Source: Promethearchaeota archaeon
GTDB lineage: Archaea; Asgardarchaeota; Lokiarchaeia; Sigynarchaeales; SOKP01
Direction: 5' to 3'
Length of the DNA stretch: 9,308 bases
Assembly (NCBI GenBank): GCA_014729315.1
Contig: WJKD01000770.1
Coordinates: 1 to 9,308 of the forward strand
Made by a program: the position numbers and the translations under genes. The notes below the pieces were generated by a model. That model was given only the letters and a program-made list of their open reading frames with translations. It made no database searches and was not told the origin of the DNA. This document shows, piece by piece, positions 1 through 7,357 of this stretch (position 1 is its first letter; the number at the start of each line of letters is the position of its first letter).

Positions 1-216
1 ATGCAATCTGCGATATACAATATCAGTACCAAATACTTCATGTCCATTGTTGATAAAAACTTCACAATCTTGACCATTCGCACATCCAACAACCAACACT
101 CTTTGTTTCTCATTTAAAAATTTCACTGCTTGTCTTGCTCTGAAAACGATTGGAGCAATCTGTAAATCAGGGCCAATTTGCTTTTCATTGACATTAAGAT
201 AGTCTAAAGTATTCAT
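1..216 (-). CDS. SAM-dependent methyltransferase, N-terminal part (3' end beyond window)
   Basis: An ATG at 216-214 opens a frame that runs without a stop to the left edge, giving 72 visible residues. Residues 40-50 read VLVVGCANGQD, a glycine-rich motif I of class I SAM methyltransferases. It is followed by HEVFGTDI, whose Asp65 sits where the ribose-binding acidic residue at the end of beta strand 2 is expected. About 38 residues precede motif I, a usual length for this fold. The start is supported by a purine-rich AGAAAG about 8 nt upstream, which is a weak ribosome binding site. It is the last visible gene in the cluster and is separated from the preceding glycosyltransferase by 139 bp. 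The acceptor cannot be told. Sugar O- or N-methylation, or methylation linked to chain termination, would fit the neighbourhood. The catalytic half is outside the window, so only the family call is secure. Confidence 0.8.
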   Translation of the reverse strand, partial: MNTLDYLNVNEKQIGPDLQIAPIVFRARQAVKFLNEKQRVLVVGCANGQDCEVFINNGHEVFGTDIVYRRLH

Positions 217-355
217 TAGCTTAACTTTCTAATCCTTATTTTAAGGAATCATTATTGCCAATTAAGTATTATAAACTGCTTATTTTTAAGATTAACGATT
301 CCTTTCGATTTTATATTTTCCATATTCTATTTCTTATAATCAAATATACTTTTAT
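217..355 (-). promoter_or_regulatory. 139-bp intergenic leader with candidate promoter and inverted repeats
   Basis: This is the longest gap between genes in the window. Read on the minus strand it contains a perfect -10-like TATAAT (268-273), with TTAATC 16 nt upstream matching the -35 consensus at only 3 of 6 positions. It also has a 6-bp stem with a 3-nt loop (TCCTTA/TAAGGA, 233-247), just before the methyltransferase start. In addition, an 8-bp inverted repeat AAGGAATC/GATTCCTT links 297-304 with 243-250. The two pairings share bases 243-247, so they exclude each other. An internal promoter or leader is possible, but at this AT content such matches also arise by chance. Confidence 0.3.
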
Positions 356-1486
356 TTATTCTTCAATTCTTAGCAATCGGTCATAAATGCTTTCAATTTT
401 TTTAAAAATAATGGGAACATCAAATTCTTTCATTGCCTTATCTCTATTATTATAACTCATTTTTTTTCTTAATTTCTCGTTTTCAATAAGCAAACTTATT
501 GCATGAATTATTTGTATTTCAGATTTTTTTTCTATTTGAATTCCATTCTCTCCATCAATAATGATATCTTCCAATGCTCCTACATTTGTTGTTATTATTG
601 GCAAACCTGCTGCCATGGCTTCGAGAACCGCATTTGGGCATCCTTCTCCATGAAACGTAGGAAATACAAAAATATCAGATTCTAAAAATAGATTAATTTT
701 CTTCTCACCTCGAATATAACCTGTAAAACTCGTGTGTTTTTCAATTTTTAACTCACGTGTGTAATCTACTAATTTCTTCAATTCATTTCCGTCACCAGCA
801 AAAATAAATTTAATATCTAGATCGGGAAACTTTCTTATCACTGGATTTACACATCGTGCAATATAATATATTCCTTTTTTTTCTTCTAACCTTGATAAAA
901 AAAGTATATTGATTTTTTTATTATTTTTATTGATACTATTATTTTGGCCAAAATCGAGTACATTTGCGGTCGTAGGGATCACATAGATTTTTTCAGAGTC
1001 TTCTATTATCTTTTGCAAAGCAAACTTAAATTTCTTTGCAAGGACAATAATTGCATCACTCATGTTTGCCATATATTTAATTGTCCAGCTAATCAGACTG
1101 CGATTAATAAGTTTTTGGGATATTGTAGAATCCCAACCTCTTATATGTAATAATATCTTGATCTTTGGGGATATTAATTTAGCTAGTATTATAAATACAA
1201 AATCTCTATAAATAGCCCTCTTTCCTAGAGATGGATTTATATGTATTATAGAAGGCTTGAATTTAATTATTCTATAAGAAAATTTAATGTAATTTAATAC
1301 TAAATCTATGTCTCTTACCAAACTAAAATTAAATAATCGATAATTTTGTATTCGCCCAACTCTAAAATATTTGACGTCGTAATTAGAGTTCTTATATTCA
1401 TCTTTTAGCTTTAAATAGAAATTTACGACACCGCCAGCATTTTTAGGATGCCCAGACAACAATAATATTTTTTTCTTAACCTTCAT
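356..1486 (-). CDS. GT4-family glycosyltransferase (GT-B fold)
   Basis: This 376-residue protein has the length and layout of a retaining GT4 transferase acting at the cytoplasmic face of the inner membrane. Residues 5-20 form a first beta strand ending in a glycine-rich loop (KILLLSGHPKNAGGVV), typical of the N-terminal Rossmann domain. The C-terminal domain opens near residue 193, with ILFLSRLEEKKG matching the family GRL..KG motif. The E-x7-E nucleotide-sugar binding motif is intact at E281 and E289 (GEGCPNAVLEAM), followed by GLPIITTNVG. This makes it the most canonical of the three GT4 enzymes here. ATG 1486 is chosen because it directly precedes the first strand, although the upstream sequence has only a poor ribosome binding site. 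The gap to the preceding gene is 54 bp. Donor and acceptor sugars cannot be inferred. It probably adds one residue of the repeat unit. Confidence 0.93.
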   Translation of the reverse strand: MKVKKKILLLSGHPKNAGGVVNFYLKLKDEYKNSNYDVKYFRVGRIQNYRLFNFSLVRDIDLVLNYIKFSYRIIKFKPSIIHINPSLGKRAIYRDFVFIILAKLISPKIKILLHIRGWDSTISQKLINRSLISWTIKYMANMSDAIIVLAKKFKFALQKIIEDSEKIYVIPTTANVLDFGQNNSINKNNKKINILFLSRLEEKKGIYYIARCVNPVIRKFPDLDIKFIFAGDGNELKKLVDYTRELKIEKHTSFTGYIRGEKKINLFLESDIFVFPTFHGEGCPNAVLEAMAAGLPIITTNVGALEDIIIDGENGIQIEKKSEIQIIHAISLLIENEKLRKKMSYNNRDKAMKEFDVPIIFKKIESIYDRLLRIEE

Positions 1487-1540
1487 ACTCGTAACATATT
1501 TTTATTCGCAATGGTTTTTCAAAGAACTTTTCAAGAGTTT

Positions 1541-2821
1541 TTATTGAGAAATTAAGGAAACCGTTTGTTTATTCAATTCAGAGTGAATTTTCTTTGCTGT
1601 TAATTTAAAATTACGATTTTCCTTTAGCCATTGGAAACCGCTTTCTGCGCATTTTTTCCTAATGTTATCATTCGTCAGTAATTTCAAAATGCCATTTGCA
1701 TATTCAACTACATCATAGGAAGTTAAAATTCCACCACCGCTGTTTTCAATAAGTTTTTTTTGATCATCGATTTCAATATTTGCTACTACCGGTACCTTCA
1801 ATGACATATATTCAATACACTTTGTCGGAGTCGCAAACACATAATAGCCAGCAGGTGGAATTGGAGACAGCCCTATATCAAATTGCGATACTATTTCAGG
1901 AATATCATAATAGTAAACTCTATCTTTTAAAAATATCATATTTTGTAGTTTTTTTTCGTATATATATTTTTTTAAAGCAGGGATATCTTCTTTCGTTTCT
2001 CCCATGCCTAAGATATAGAGTTGGACATTCTTGAAATCATTCAATAATATTTGAAAAGAATCAACAATAAAATCTATTTTACGATTTTTCCCTAAACTCC
2101 CTATATATATCAGATTCAAATAATCAGTATTCACTATTTTTTGATTCATTTTTTTATTGCTTTGCTCACTGAAATTCATGAAATAGGTGCTCGCTGATTC
2201 AGAAACAACCATCATTTTATTCAACGGAATTTCAAAAGATCTATTTAGTTCATTGCGAAGATTTTCACTTATTGGAAAAACTAAATCTGATTTTGAAAGA
2301 TTATTTAAATATAATTTATTAGAAAGCCCAAATTTTATTTTCCGTAAACCTAGTTCAATTGAATTTTTTCCTCTGATGAATTCATATCCTTTCATAAAGT
2401 GTGACGTATAGGTATAAACATACTTTAGCTTAAATATTTTTTTTAAAATCAAACTTACGAAACCTTCTTCCGCCCCATTGTGGACATGAATAACTTTTAT
2501 TCTATATTTTTTAATTAGATAAAGAGAGCAAATAAACTTTAATGAGAAATTTAAAAATTTGCTTATAAATTTAAAATAAATTATATTTTTGATCGTGACA
2601 TTTGGCAGGACATAAAATATATTATTTTTCTTATTAATCACTTTTACACCAAAGCTGTTTTTAGATGATTGCATCACCCAATAAAGTCGATAGCCCAACA
2701 TCGTCATTTCTTTTTGCCAAAGTTCAATTAGCATCGGACGATTGGATGGATATTTTTCATTACCTAGTATTAATATATTCATAAAGTTACCAAATATAGC
2801 TTCACCATTTTTTTTGTTCAT
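1541..2821 (-). CDS. GT4-like glycosyltransferase lacking the first Glu of E-x7-E
   Basis: This GT-B glycosyltransferase has 426 residues from the first ATG. The N-terminal domain begins with MNILILGNEKYP (14-25) and includes HVHNGAEEG (112-120). The C-terminal domain begins at YIGSLGKNRKID (239-250) and has the SPIPP (319-323) and TPTKCIEYMSLKVPVV (331-346) stretch of the GT4 subgroup with a P.K.xEYM signature. E337 is the conserved second glutamate. The position eight residues earlier is F329, so the canonical E-x7-E is incomplete, which is common in this subgroup. The start is uncertain. ATG 2821 overlaps the end of the polymerase gene by 20 bp and has GAG 6 nt upstream. ATG 2782 (Met14) would give a conventional GT4 N-terminus and a 19-bp gap, but without a clear ribosome binding site. 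It probably acts in the cytoplasm on the lipid-linked repeat unit. Confidence 0.9.
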   Translation of the reverse strand: MNKKNGEAIFGNFMNILILGNEKYPSNRPMLIELWQKEMTMLGYRLYWVMQSSKNSFGVKVINKKNNIFYVLPNVTIKNIIYFKFISKFLNFSLKFICSLYLIKKYRIKVIHVHNGAEEGFVSLILKKIFKLKYVYTYTSHFMKGYEFIRGKNSIELGLRKIKFGLSNKLYLNNLSKSDLVFPISENLRNELNRSFEIPLNKMMVVSESASTYFMNFSEQSNKKMNQKIVNTDYLNLIYIGSLGKNRKIDFIVDSFQILLNDFKNVQLYILGMGETKEDIPALKKYIYEKKLQNMIFLKDRVYYYDIPEIVSQFDIGLSPIPPAGYYVFATPTKCIEYMSLKVPVVANIEIDDQKKLIENSGGGILTSYDVVEYANGILKLLTNDNIRKKCAESGFQWLKENRNFKLTAKKIHSELNKQTVSLISQ

Positions 2822-4190
2822 AATATTCTCTACACACTAATCCTGAAATAGACCAGAATAAATACCCAAGAACATTTGATATTATATTGCTGTTGTAGAA
2901 TGCTCCAATTATAACGACAATCAACACGCCTTTATACCACTTGGATAATATAGAATCTGTTATCAGATTTGAATATCGACAAACGCGAACAATGAAATAA
3001 ATCCACAACGATGTACCAATTATCCCCCATTCCCATAGATATCTCGCAAGATGAATGCCATCAATTTTTAGTATTAAAAAATTTAAATAGTAATTCCCGA
3101 CTGCGGATCCAAAAAAGGAATCTGATGCATTTCCGATTCCAACTCCAAATAATAGACTATAGATATCTTTAGAGATATTTTGAAATGCAAATATTATTTG
3201 AGGAATTCTATCCAATCCTTGATCTTTTGTATACCAATGATCATATACATAATCGACAGGATGCAAAAATATCTCAAATAACAATTTTAAGCCTTGTGAT
3301 CTGAAAAAAGCATAATACACTTCCGTCAAAAACCAGACAAAAATTAAGGATAAAACAATTATATATAATCTAGTTGATATTTTGGTTTTTCTTTGTAGCA
3401 ATACATAATAAATAAGTATTCCTGCAAGTAGCAAATATGTTATTTTAGTCTCATTAAGCAAGCATGGTAAAAGCAAAACCGAAATGGATAAAGCTCCTTT
3501 TTTATTACTTATTTGATTATTTGAACTCAGAGCAATATAATATACAATCACCATAAACAAAAATTGAGTCAAATGGCCGGAAGCACTTGGTCCTAAAGTG
3601 CCACCAATAGGATCTCCACTAATAGTTGATTTATACAAAAAAAATCGCTGATAAAAAGCCACAGGCACTTGTATGAAAGCTACGGTTAAAATGAATTTCG
3701 GCAATGCCGTCTTAAATCTATGGTATTCTTCAGTTTTGAGTAAAAAGGGAAAGAAGAAAAATGGGATAAACTTTAAATAAAGCCGCAAGCCCGCTAAATA
3801 AATATATATATTGATATGGTCGAAATTAATTAAAAATGAAAGGACACTAAATAATATTATAATTAAAAATATGAATATTTCTTTTTTTGCTTTTATTTCC
3901 TTTATATTTAATAAAATATATAATAAAAAAATTAAGGAAGATATTTCCGGAAACCATGTGAACTGTTTCGGCAGAAATCCAAGAATTATATATAACCAGC
4001 TAAAACTATAAATAATTAAAAAGCTGCTCCAGAAAAACCTTAATTTTTGATAAGATAAATAAATTATGAGAGGGATAAAAGCTACAAGAGCAGCACTATG
4101 TAATCCTTGGTGTAATAAAACTAAAATTACGAAGGCAATAAAGCTATAAACCAATAAATTTGTGTTTGTTTTTAAACTACTTTGTATCAT
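2802..4190 (-). CDS. wzy: Wzy-like O-antigen/polysaccharide polymerase (integral membrane)
   Basis: This very hydrophobic 462-residue protein has about 12 to 14 predicted membrane spans, judged by eye. A longer polar segment at about 293-385 sits before the last three spans. That is the large periplasmic loop pattern of Wzy polymerases and the related WaaL ligases. Recognisable stretches are GGTLGPSASGHLTQF (196-210), LNETKITYLLL (245-255), LFGVGIGNASDSFFG (347-361) and LWEWGIIG (385-392), all of the O-antigen polymerase/ligase type. Wzy proteins are poorly conserved, so the call rests on topology and on sharing a cluster with a flippase and glycosyltransferases. It would join lipid-linked repeats into a chain in the periplasm. 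A WaaL-type ligase is the main alternative. Its ATG lies inside the end of the preceding GT4 gene (14-bp overlap) with no strong ribosome binding site, so coupled translation is likely. Confidence 0.85.
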   Translation of the reverse strand: MIQSSLKTNTNLLVYSFIAFVILVLLHQGLHSAALVAFIPLIIYLSYQKLRFFWSSFLIIYSFSWLYIILGFLPKQFTWFPEISSLIFLLYILLNIKEIKAKKEIFIFLIIILFSVLSFLINFDHINIYIYLAGLRLYLKFIPFFFFPFLLKTEEYHRFKTALPKFILTVAFIQVPVAFYQRFFLYKSTISGDPIGGTLGPSASGHLTQFLFMVIVYYIALSSNNQISNKKGALSISVLLLPCLLNETKITYLLLAGILIYYVLLQRKTKISTRLYIIVLSLIFVWFLTEVYYAFFRSQGLKLLFEIFLHPVDYVYDHWYTKDQGLDRIPQIIFAFQNISKDIYSLLFGVGIGNASDSFFGSAVGNYYLNFLILKIDGIHLARYLWEWGIIGTSLWIYFIVRVCRYSNLITDSILSKWYKGVLIVVIIGAFYNSNIISNVLGYLFWSISGLVCREYYEQKKW

Positions 4191-5271
4191 TTTCTATTAA
4201 CTGTATTAATTTTTCGATATTTTGCATAGAATGATTTTTAAAAGCATATTCTTGAGCTTTGTTGCCGATGTCTTCTCTAAGTGCACTATTCTCTATCAGC
4301 GTATTAACATCTTCTACCATTTTGTCAAAAGATTTAGAGTGATATCCTATTCGATTTGTTTTCAAAACATCATCTGGATCAATATTTAAACTTACAACGG
4401 GAACTTTTCTCATCCATGCTTGAATGAATGTATTTGGAAAACCTTCATATAGGCTAGTATTTACAAAAATGTGCCCCCCTGCCAATAATTTATTTACTTC
4501 CTCAATGGATTGTTCACCAATATAGCTCAAATTATTTATATTTTTTATTTCATTTATTAAATCTTGAGACCATTTATTTGGAGAAGTTCGACCAATCATT
4601 ATAAATTTTGCGTTTCCATCTTTTAATTCTTTAGCCAATTCAATAAATTTTTCTGGTTGTTTCAACTTCTTAAAATTAGCTATCCATAGAATCTTTATTT
4701 CACCATTGTTCCTCTTTATAAATTCTGTGGGATAAAAATGCATATTCGGAATAATTAAGTTAGCTTCTCTCTTGTAATTTTTTTTCATTAAGTTGCTTTG
4801 ATATTCTGCTTGAGCTACAATAAAATTTGAATTTGATATAACATATCTATTAATCAATTCATCAAAATAAACTTTTACATATTGTGCATAATTACGTAAA
4901 ATTCTTTTAGAAAAAACATTAACGTCTCGTTCACTTGCGATATGTGCGATAAATGGTATTCGATTTATTTTACAATACAAAGTCCCAATACCTGTTATAT
5001 AATTTATTCCTCTTTTATATATAATATCTGGATTTATTTTACTAATTAATCTGTATATTTGAAAAAAATCCGTAAACAAATATCTATTATATTTTTTTCT
5101 AAATAAATATCTATATGTATGGAAGTTATCACTTTTAATATCTTTCTTATAATGAAATAAGAAATGTACATCAAACCCTTTTTTTTCGAGATAATTGCAT
5201 ATAACTGTATTCTGCAACTCTGAACCGCCTTTATAAAATTCAAACGGCGCTGCTAGTATTAATATTTTCAT
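4177..5271 (-). CDS. GT4-family glycosyltransferase, E-x7-Q variant
   Basis: This is a 364-residue GT-B glycosyltransferase. MKILILAAPFEFYKGGSELQ (1-20) is a standard N-terminal strand and glycine loop. The C-terminal domain begins at ILWIANFKKLKQPEKFIELA (194-213). The donor-binding stretch YEGFPNTFIQAW (275-286) keeps the first glutamate, E276, but has Gln284 in place of the second. It continues as KVPVVSLNIDPDDVL, a layout seen in a recognisable GT4 subgroup. The start is secure: ATG 5271 overlaps the preceding stop in an ATGA arrangement and has a good GAGGA 9 nt upstream. It should transfer a sugar from a nucleotide donor to the growing lipid-linked oligosaccharide on the cytoplasmic side. 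Its gene is embedded in the tightly packed block between the GT2-like gene and the polymerase. Sugar specificity is unknown. Confidence 0.93.
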   Translation of the reverse strand: MKILILAAPFEFYKGGSELQNTVICNYLEKKGFDVHFLFHYKKDIKSDNFHTYRYLFRKKYNRYLFTDFFQIYRLISKINPDIIYKRGINYITGIGTLYCKINRIPFIAHIASERDVNVFSKRILRNYAQYVKVYFDELINRYVISNSNFIVAQAEYQSNLMKKNYKREANLIIPNMHFYPTEFIKRNNGEIKILWIANFKKLKQPEKFIELAKELKDGNAKFIMIGRTSPNKWSQDLINEIKNINNLSYIGEQSIEEVNKLLAGGHIFVNTSLYEGFPNTFIQAWMRKVPVVSLNIDPDDVLKTNRIGYHSKSFDKMVEDVNTLIENSALREDIGNKAQEYAFKNHSMQNIEKLIQLIENDTK

Positions 5272-6287
5272 CCAATTGCATCCTCAATATTTTTTTTATG
5301 GAATTTATAATTTACATCAACAGTTCCTTCGTTTCTTGATAACCGCAAAGCAGCTTTTGCAGTAATGTTACCATTCTGATAATATTTAATTGCTTTTTTT
5401 AATGATAGTAAAATAGGATTTTGCGTATTATAATTTAAAAATTCCTTTGTAAATTGATAATCTTCTATTTGGTAATAATATTTTCCATGGTTTAAATGAT
5501 AAATTTTTGCTTCAGTAAAGTATAAAGGAAAATTTGTTATCTTTTTCATCAAACTTTCTAAAGTTCTGTTAATATGTATATCTTCGAAATACAGTTTTAT
5601 TTCTGAATTATACCAATTATATTTTTGGGCAAAATCTGTACTCATTACAAAAACATCTTCAAGATAATAATTCAATTTTTTGAATCCAGCGTTATTTTGT
5701 TTGTCTCCATTTCCAGGATGTAGTGCCTTTTTCAAAATAAAATTTTTTAAAGGATATCTTGTAAGAAAAAATGGCTTTGAAGAAATTTTCCATTTCATTG
5801 ATTCACTTAAATTTTTCTTTTGCAAGAATAATGAAAAATCCCGACTATTATTTACTTCATTTAATTTGCAAAAATCCATGTAAGAATAATTTGTTGAATG
5901 TAAATTTCCCATTAAAATATCAATTGAATATTTCTCCAATACATTTAAGATCTTTTCAGTATAATCGATATCCAGAAATTCTTCAGGATGCAATGACATA
6001 TGATAATCTTCTAAGATTTCATTTTCTATTAGCATTTGATGGAATCCGTATAAATCCCAAATCGGATAATTTCCAAAAAAGTATTCAGATTCAATAGAAA
6101 AAAATTTGTAATTAAAATTGGGTTTTATCTGCAATGTGTCGAAAATTTCTTTTTCGGTATTCACCGTTTGATTATAAAAAATGACATTAAAATCTTGGAC
6201 TGTTTGCAAATTAAGCGATTTAATTAAGATATTTAAATATTCCATTTCAATTACAGGACTAATTGTAATAATATAGCTTATTTTCAT
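5268..6287 (-). CDS. Divergent GT-A (family 2-like) glycosyltransferase with HPEE in place of DxD
   Basis: This 339-residue protein starts at ATG 6287, chosen because GGAG lies 6 nt upstream. A TTG at 6299 in the same frame falls across that ribosome binding site and is unlikely to be used. Residues 1-40 have a GT2-like start: MKISYIITISP, then YLNILIKSLNLQT and a strand reading VIFYNQT. The segment HMSLHPEEFLDIDYTEKIL (96-114), followed by DILMGNL, lines up by eye with the GT2 pattern in which an aspartate-rich FLDSDD-type loop precedes a helix. HPEE (100-103) stands where the metal-binding DxD would be. Later stretches are LEDVFVMS (209-216), YFEDIHINR (233-241) and IYHLNHGK (262-269). The rest is not typical of annotated GT2 enzymes. 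It probably adds a sugar to the repeat unit in the cytoplasm. The fold is a moderate-confidence inference and activity is unproven. Confidence 0.72.
   Translation of the reverse strand: MKISYIITISPVIEMEYLNILIKSLNLQTVQDFNVIFYNQTVNTEKEIFDTLQIKPNFNYKFFSIESEYFFGNYPIWDLYGFHQMLIENEILEDYHMSLHPEEFLDIDYTEKILNVLEKYSIDILMGNLHSTNYSYMDFCKLNEVNNSRDFSLFLQKKNLSESMKWKISSKPFFLTRYPLKNFILKKALHPGNGDKQNNAGFKKLNYYLEDVFVMSTDFAQKYNWYNSEIKLYFEDIHINRTLESLMKKITNFPLYFTEAKIYHLNHGKYYYQIEDYQFTKEFLNYNTQNPILLSLKKAIKYYQNGNITAKAALRLSRNEGTVDVNYKFHKKNIEDAIG
5281..5285 (-). promoter_or_regulatory. Ribosome binding site GAGGA for the GT4 gene starting at 5271
   Basis: GAGGA lies 9 nt before ATG 5271, inside the last codons of the upstream GT2-like gene. 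Together with the ATGA stop/start overlap it fixes the start and indicates translational coupling. Confidence 0.7.
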
Positions 6288-6293
6288 TATTTT

Positions 6294-6297
6294 CTCC
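6294..6297 (-). promoter_or_regulatory. Ribosome binding site GGAG that fixes the start at 6287
   Basis: TTTGGAG precedes ATG 6287 with 6 nt between. It is among the clearest Shine-Dalgarno sequences in the window and decides against the longer TTG-initiated frame from 6299. Confidence 0.7.
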
Positions 6298-6329
6298 AAA
6301 TGTATTAAAATATTAATTCAATTTCAAAT

Positions 6330-7271
6330 TCAATAGCGATAATCAATGGCTTCTGGAAGCAATATTGGAATATTATTAAAAATTGGGTACTCCCCACATT
6401 TATTACACACAAGCTTATTAGTGTTCTTTTTGTATAGTTGTTCTTTGCAGATAGGGCATGCAAGAAGATCAAATATATTATAATTTTTTGTTGATGAATA
6501 AAATTTCTGCCGTAGAATCTGTTTAGAAATATTTTTTATATCTTTTTTATATTCATTTTGTTGATTACAGAAATCAACTAGTTCATTAATATCTATTTTT
6601 TCTTCATTGTGATTTTTTTGATTTCGATATATTCTAACTTCTAGATAATCATTTTCATAATTCTTGCAAATTGTATTCATCCAGCTAGCATTTTTTTTAA
6701 AAAACCTATTTTTTTTATAATTTGTATTGTGCTTTATAAAATATCCAATTAGCAGATAAAGTGGATACAATTCTTCCGATTTTTCTAGCATTATTAGCTT
6801 GCGATCTGCTGATAGCACGAACCATTTGTGCCCCTCAGTTCCTTCCCCATGATGCAATTCTCCTCGAATCTTCCTAGTATATTCATCATCAGTGCAGGAC
6901 TGATATCCTCCGTGTACTATTTCTGTGAATGGGGAAGGAGTCTCAATATAAGATGATTTTCCTACTCTTTTAATTTCACTAATAAAATGCTCTGGATTAT
7001 CTAAATGCTCCAAAACATGTCTGCAAATAATAACATCAAAAGCCTTTTCTATAAACGGCAGTTTCTCTGCGTCAGCTACAATAAAAGGTCTTTCATCAAT
7101 ATTCATTCTCTTCATATTGGATCGGTGTCTCTTAATTACTACCGGGTATTTATCAATCAATATATCTGACCTTTTATACGGATTTGAACCAGCACCGATT
7201 TCAAGAACAAGGTCGCTTCGCTTAATGCTGAAATCAATTCCCTTAAAATATTTTATCATAGTTATTTCCAT
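6330..7271 (-). CDS. Class I SAM methyltransferase with C-terminal Trm112-like zinc ribbon
   Basis: This 313-residue protein has two recognisable parts. Residues 21-105 are a Methyltransf_11-type SAM domain: motif I LVLEIGAGSNPY (21-32), ADAEKLPF (66-73), and FDVIICRHVLEHLDNPEHF (78-96). Residues about 265-308 resemble the Trm112/YcaR zinc ribbon: LLACPIC, then CNKC (cysteines 272, 275, 289, 292), then EYPIFNNIPILLPEA. The middle section, about 115-260, is polar and holds HHGEGTEGHKW (140-150), which may contribute to acceptor binding. The enzyme probably methylates a sugar or glycan intermediate in the cytoplasm, but the acceptor is not shown. ATG 7271 has no good ribosome binding site. ATG 7259 (Met5) has GGA 9 nt upstream and may be the true start. 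The gaps are 86 bp to the upstream gene and 42 bp to the downstream gene. Confidence 0.88.
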   Translation of the reverse strand: MEITMIKYFKGIDFSIKRSDLVLEIGAGSNPYKRSDILIDKYPVVIKRHRSNMKRMNIDERPFIVADAEKLPFIEKAFDVIICRHVLEHLDNPEHFISEIKRVGKSSYIETPSPFTEIVHGGYQSCTDDEYTRKIRGELHHGEGTEGHKWFVLSADRKLIMLEKSEELYPLYLLIGYFIKHNTNYKKNRFFKKNASWMNTICKNYENDYLEVRIYRNQKNHNEEKIDINELVDFCNQQNEYKKDIKNISKQILRQKFYSSTKNYNIFDLLACPICKEQLYKKNTNKLVCNKCGEYPIFNNIPILLPEAIDYRY

Positions 7272-7357
7272 TCTAATTATAATGAGGATCTATTTTATTA
7301 TATTTGTCAAAACATTCAGAAATTTTGAAAATCTTTTAATATGATAATAATATTGAT

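Noticed and set aside
252..323. A 23-codon minus-strand reading frame in the gap, starting at ATG 323.
   Set aside because: It is very short, has only a weak purine stretch upstream and no recognisable motif. A frame of this size is expected by chance.
341..348. Bacteroidota-type -7 element TAnnTTTG (TATATTTG), and a second match at 6297-6304.
   Set aside because: The second match overlaps a ribosome binding site, and the first lacks a well-spaced TTTG partner upstream. In sequence this rich in A and T the motif is too frequent to indicate a phylum or a promoter.
503..1150. Plus-strand reading frames opposite the GT4 gene, and similar ones near 1780-2411, 3811-4011, 5680-6097, 7117-7344 and 8662-8844.
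   Set aside because: They lie almost entirely opposite well-supported minus-strand genes, have odd composition rich in Cys and Phe, and show no domain or ribosome binding site.
1487..1540. Repeated TTGAAAA in the gap between the two left-hand GT4 genes, considered as a terminator or repeat element.
   Set aside because: The repeat is short and direct rather than inverted. No stable GC stem followed by a T run is present.
6297..6299. TTG as the start of the GT2-like glycosyltransferase gene.
   Set aside because: It overlaps the GGAG ribosome binding site of the ATG at 6287, and the four extra residues add nothing to the fold.
7276..7310. Perfect TTGACA (7305-7310) and TATAAT (7276-7281) on the minus strand before the methyltransferase gene.
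   Set aside because: The spacer is 23 nt, far from the usual 17, and the -10 hexamer lies only 4 nt before ATG 7271. With the correct spacing, neither hexamer has an acceptable partner.
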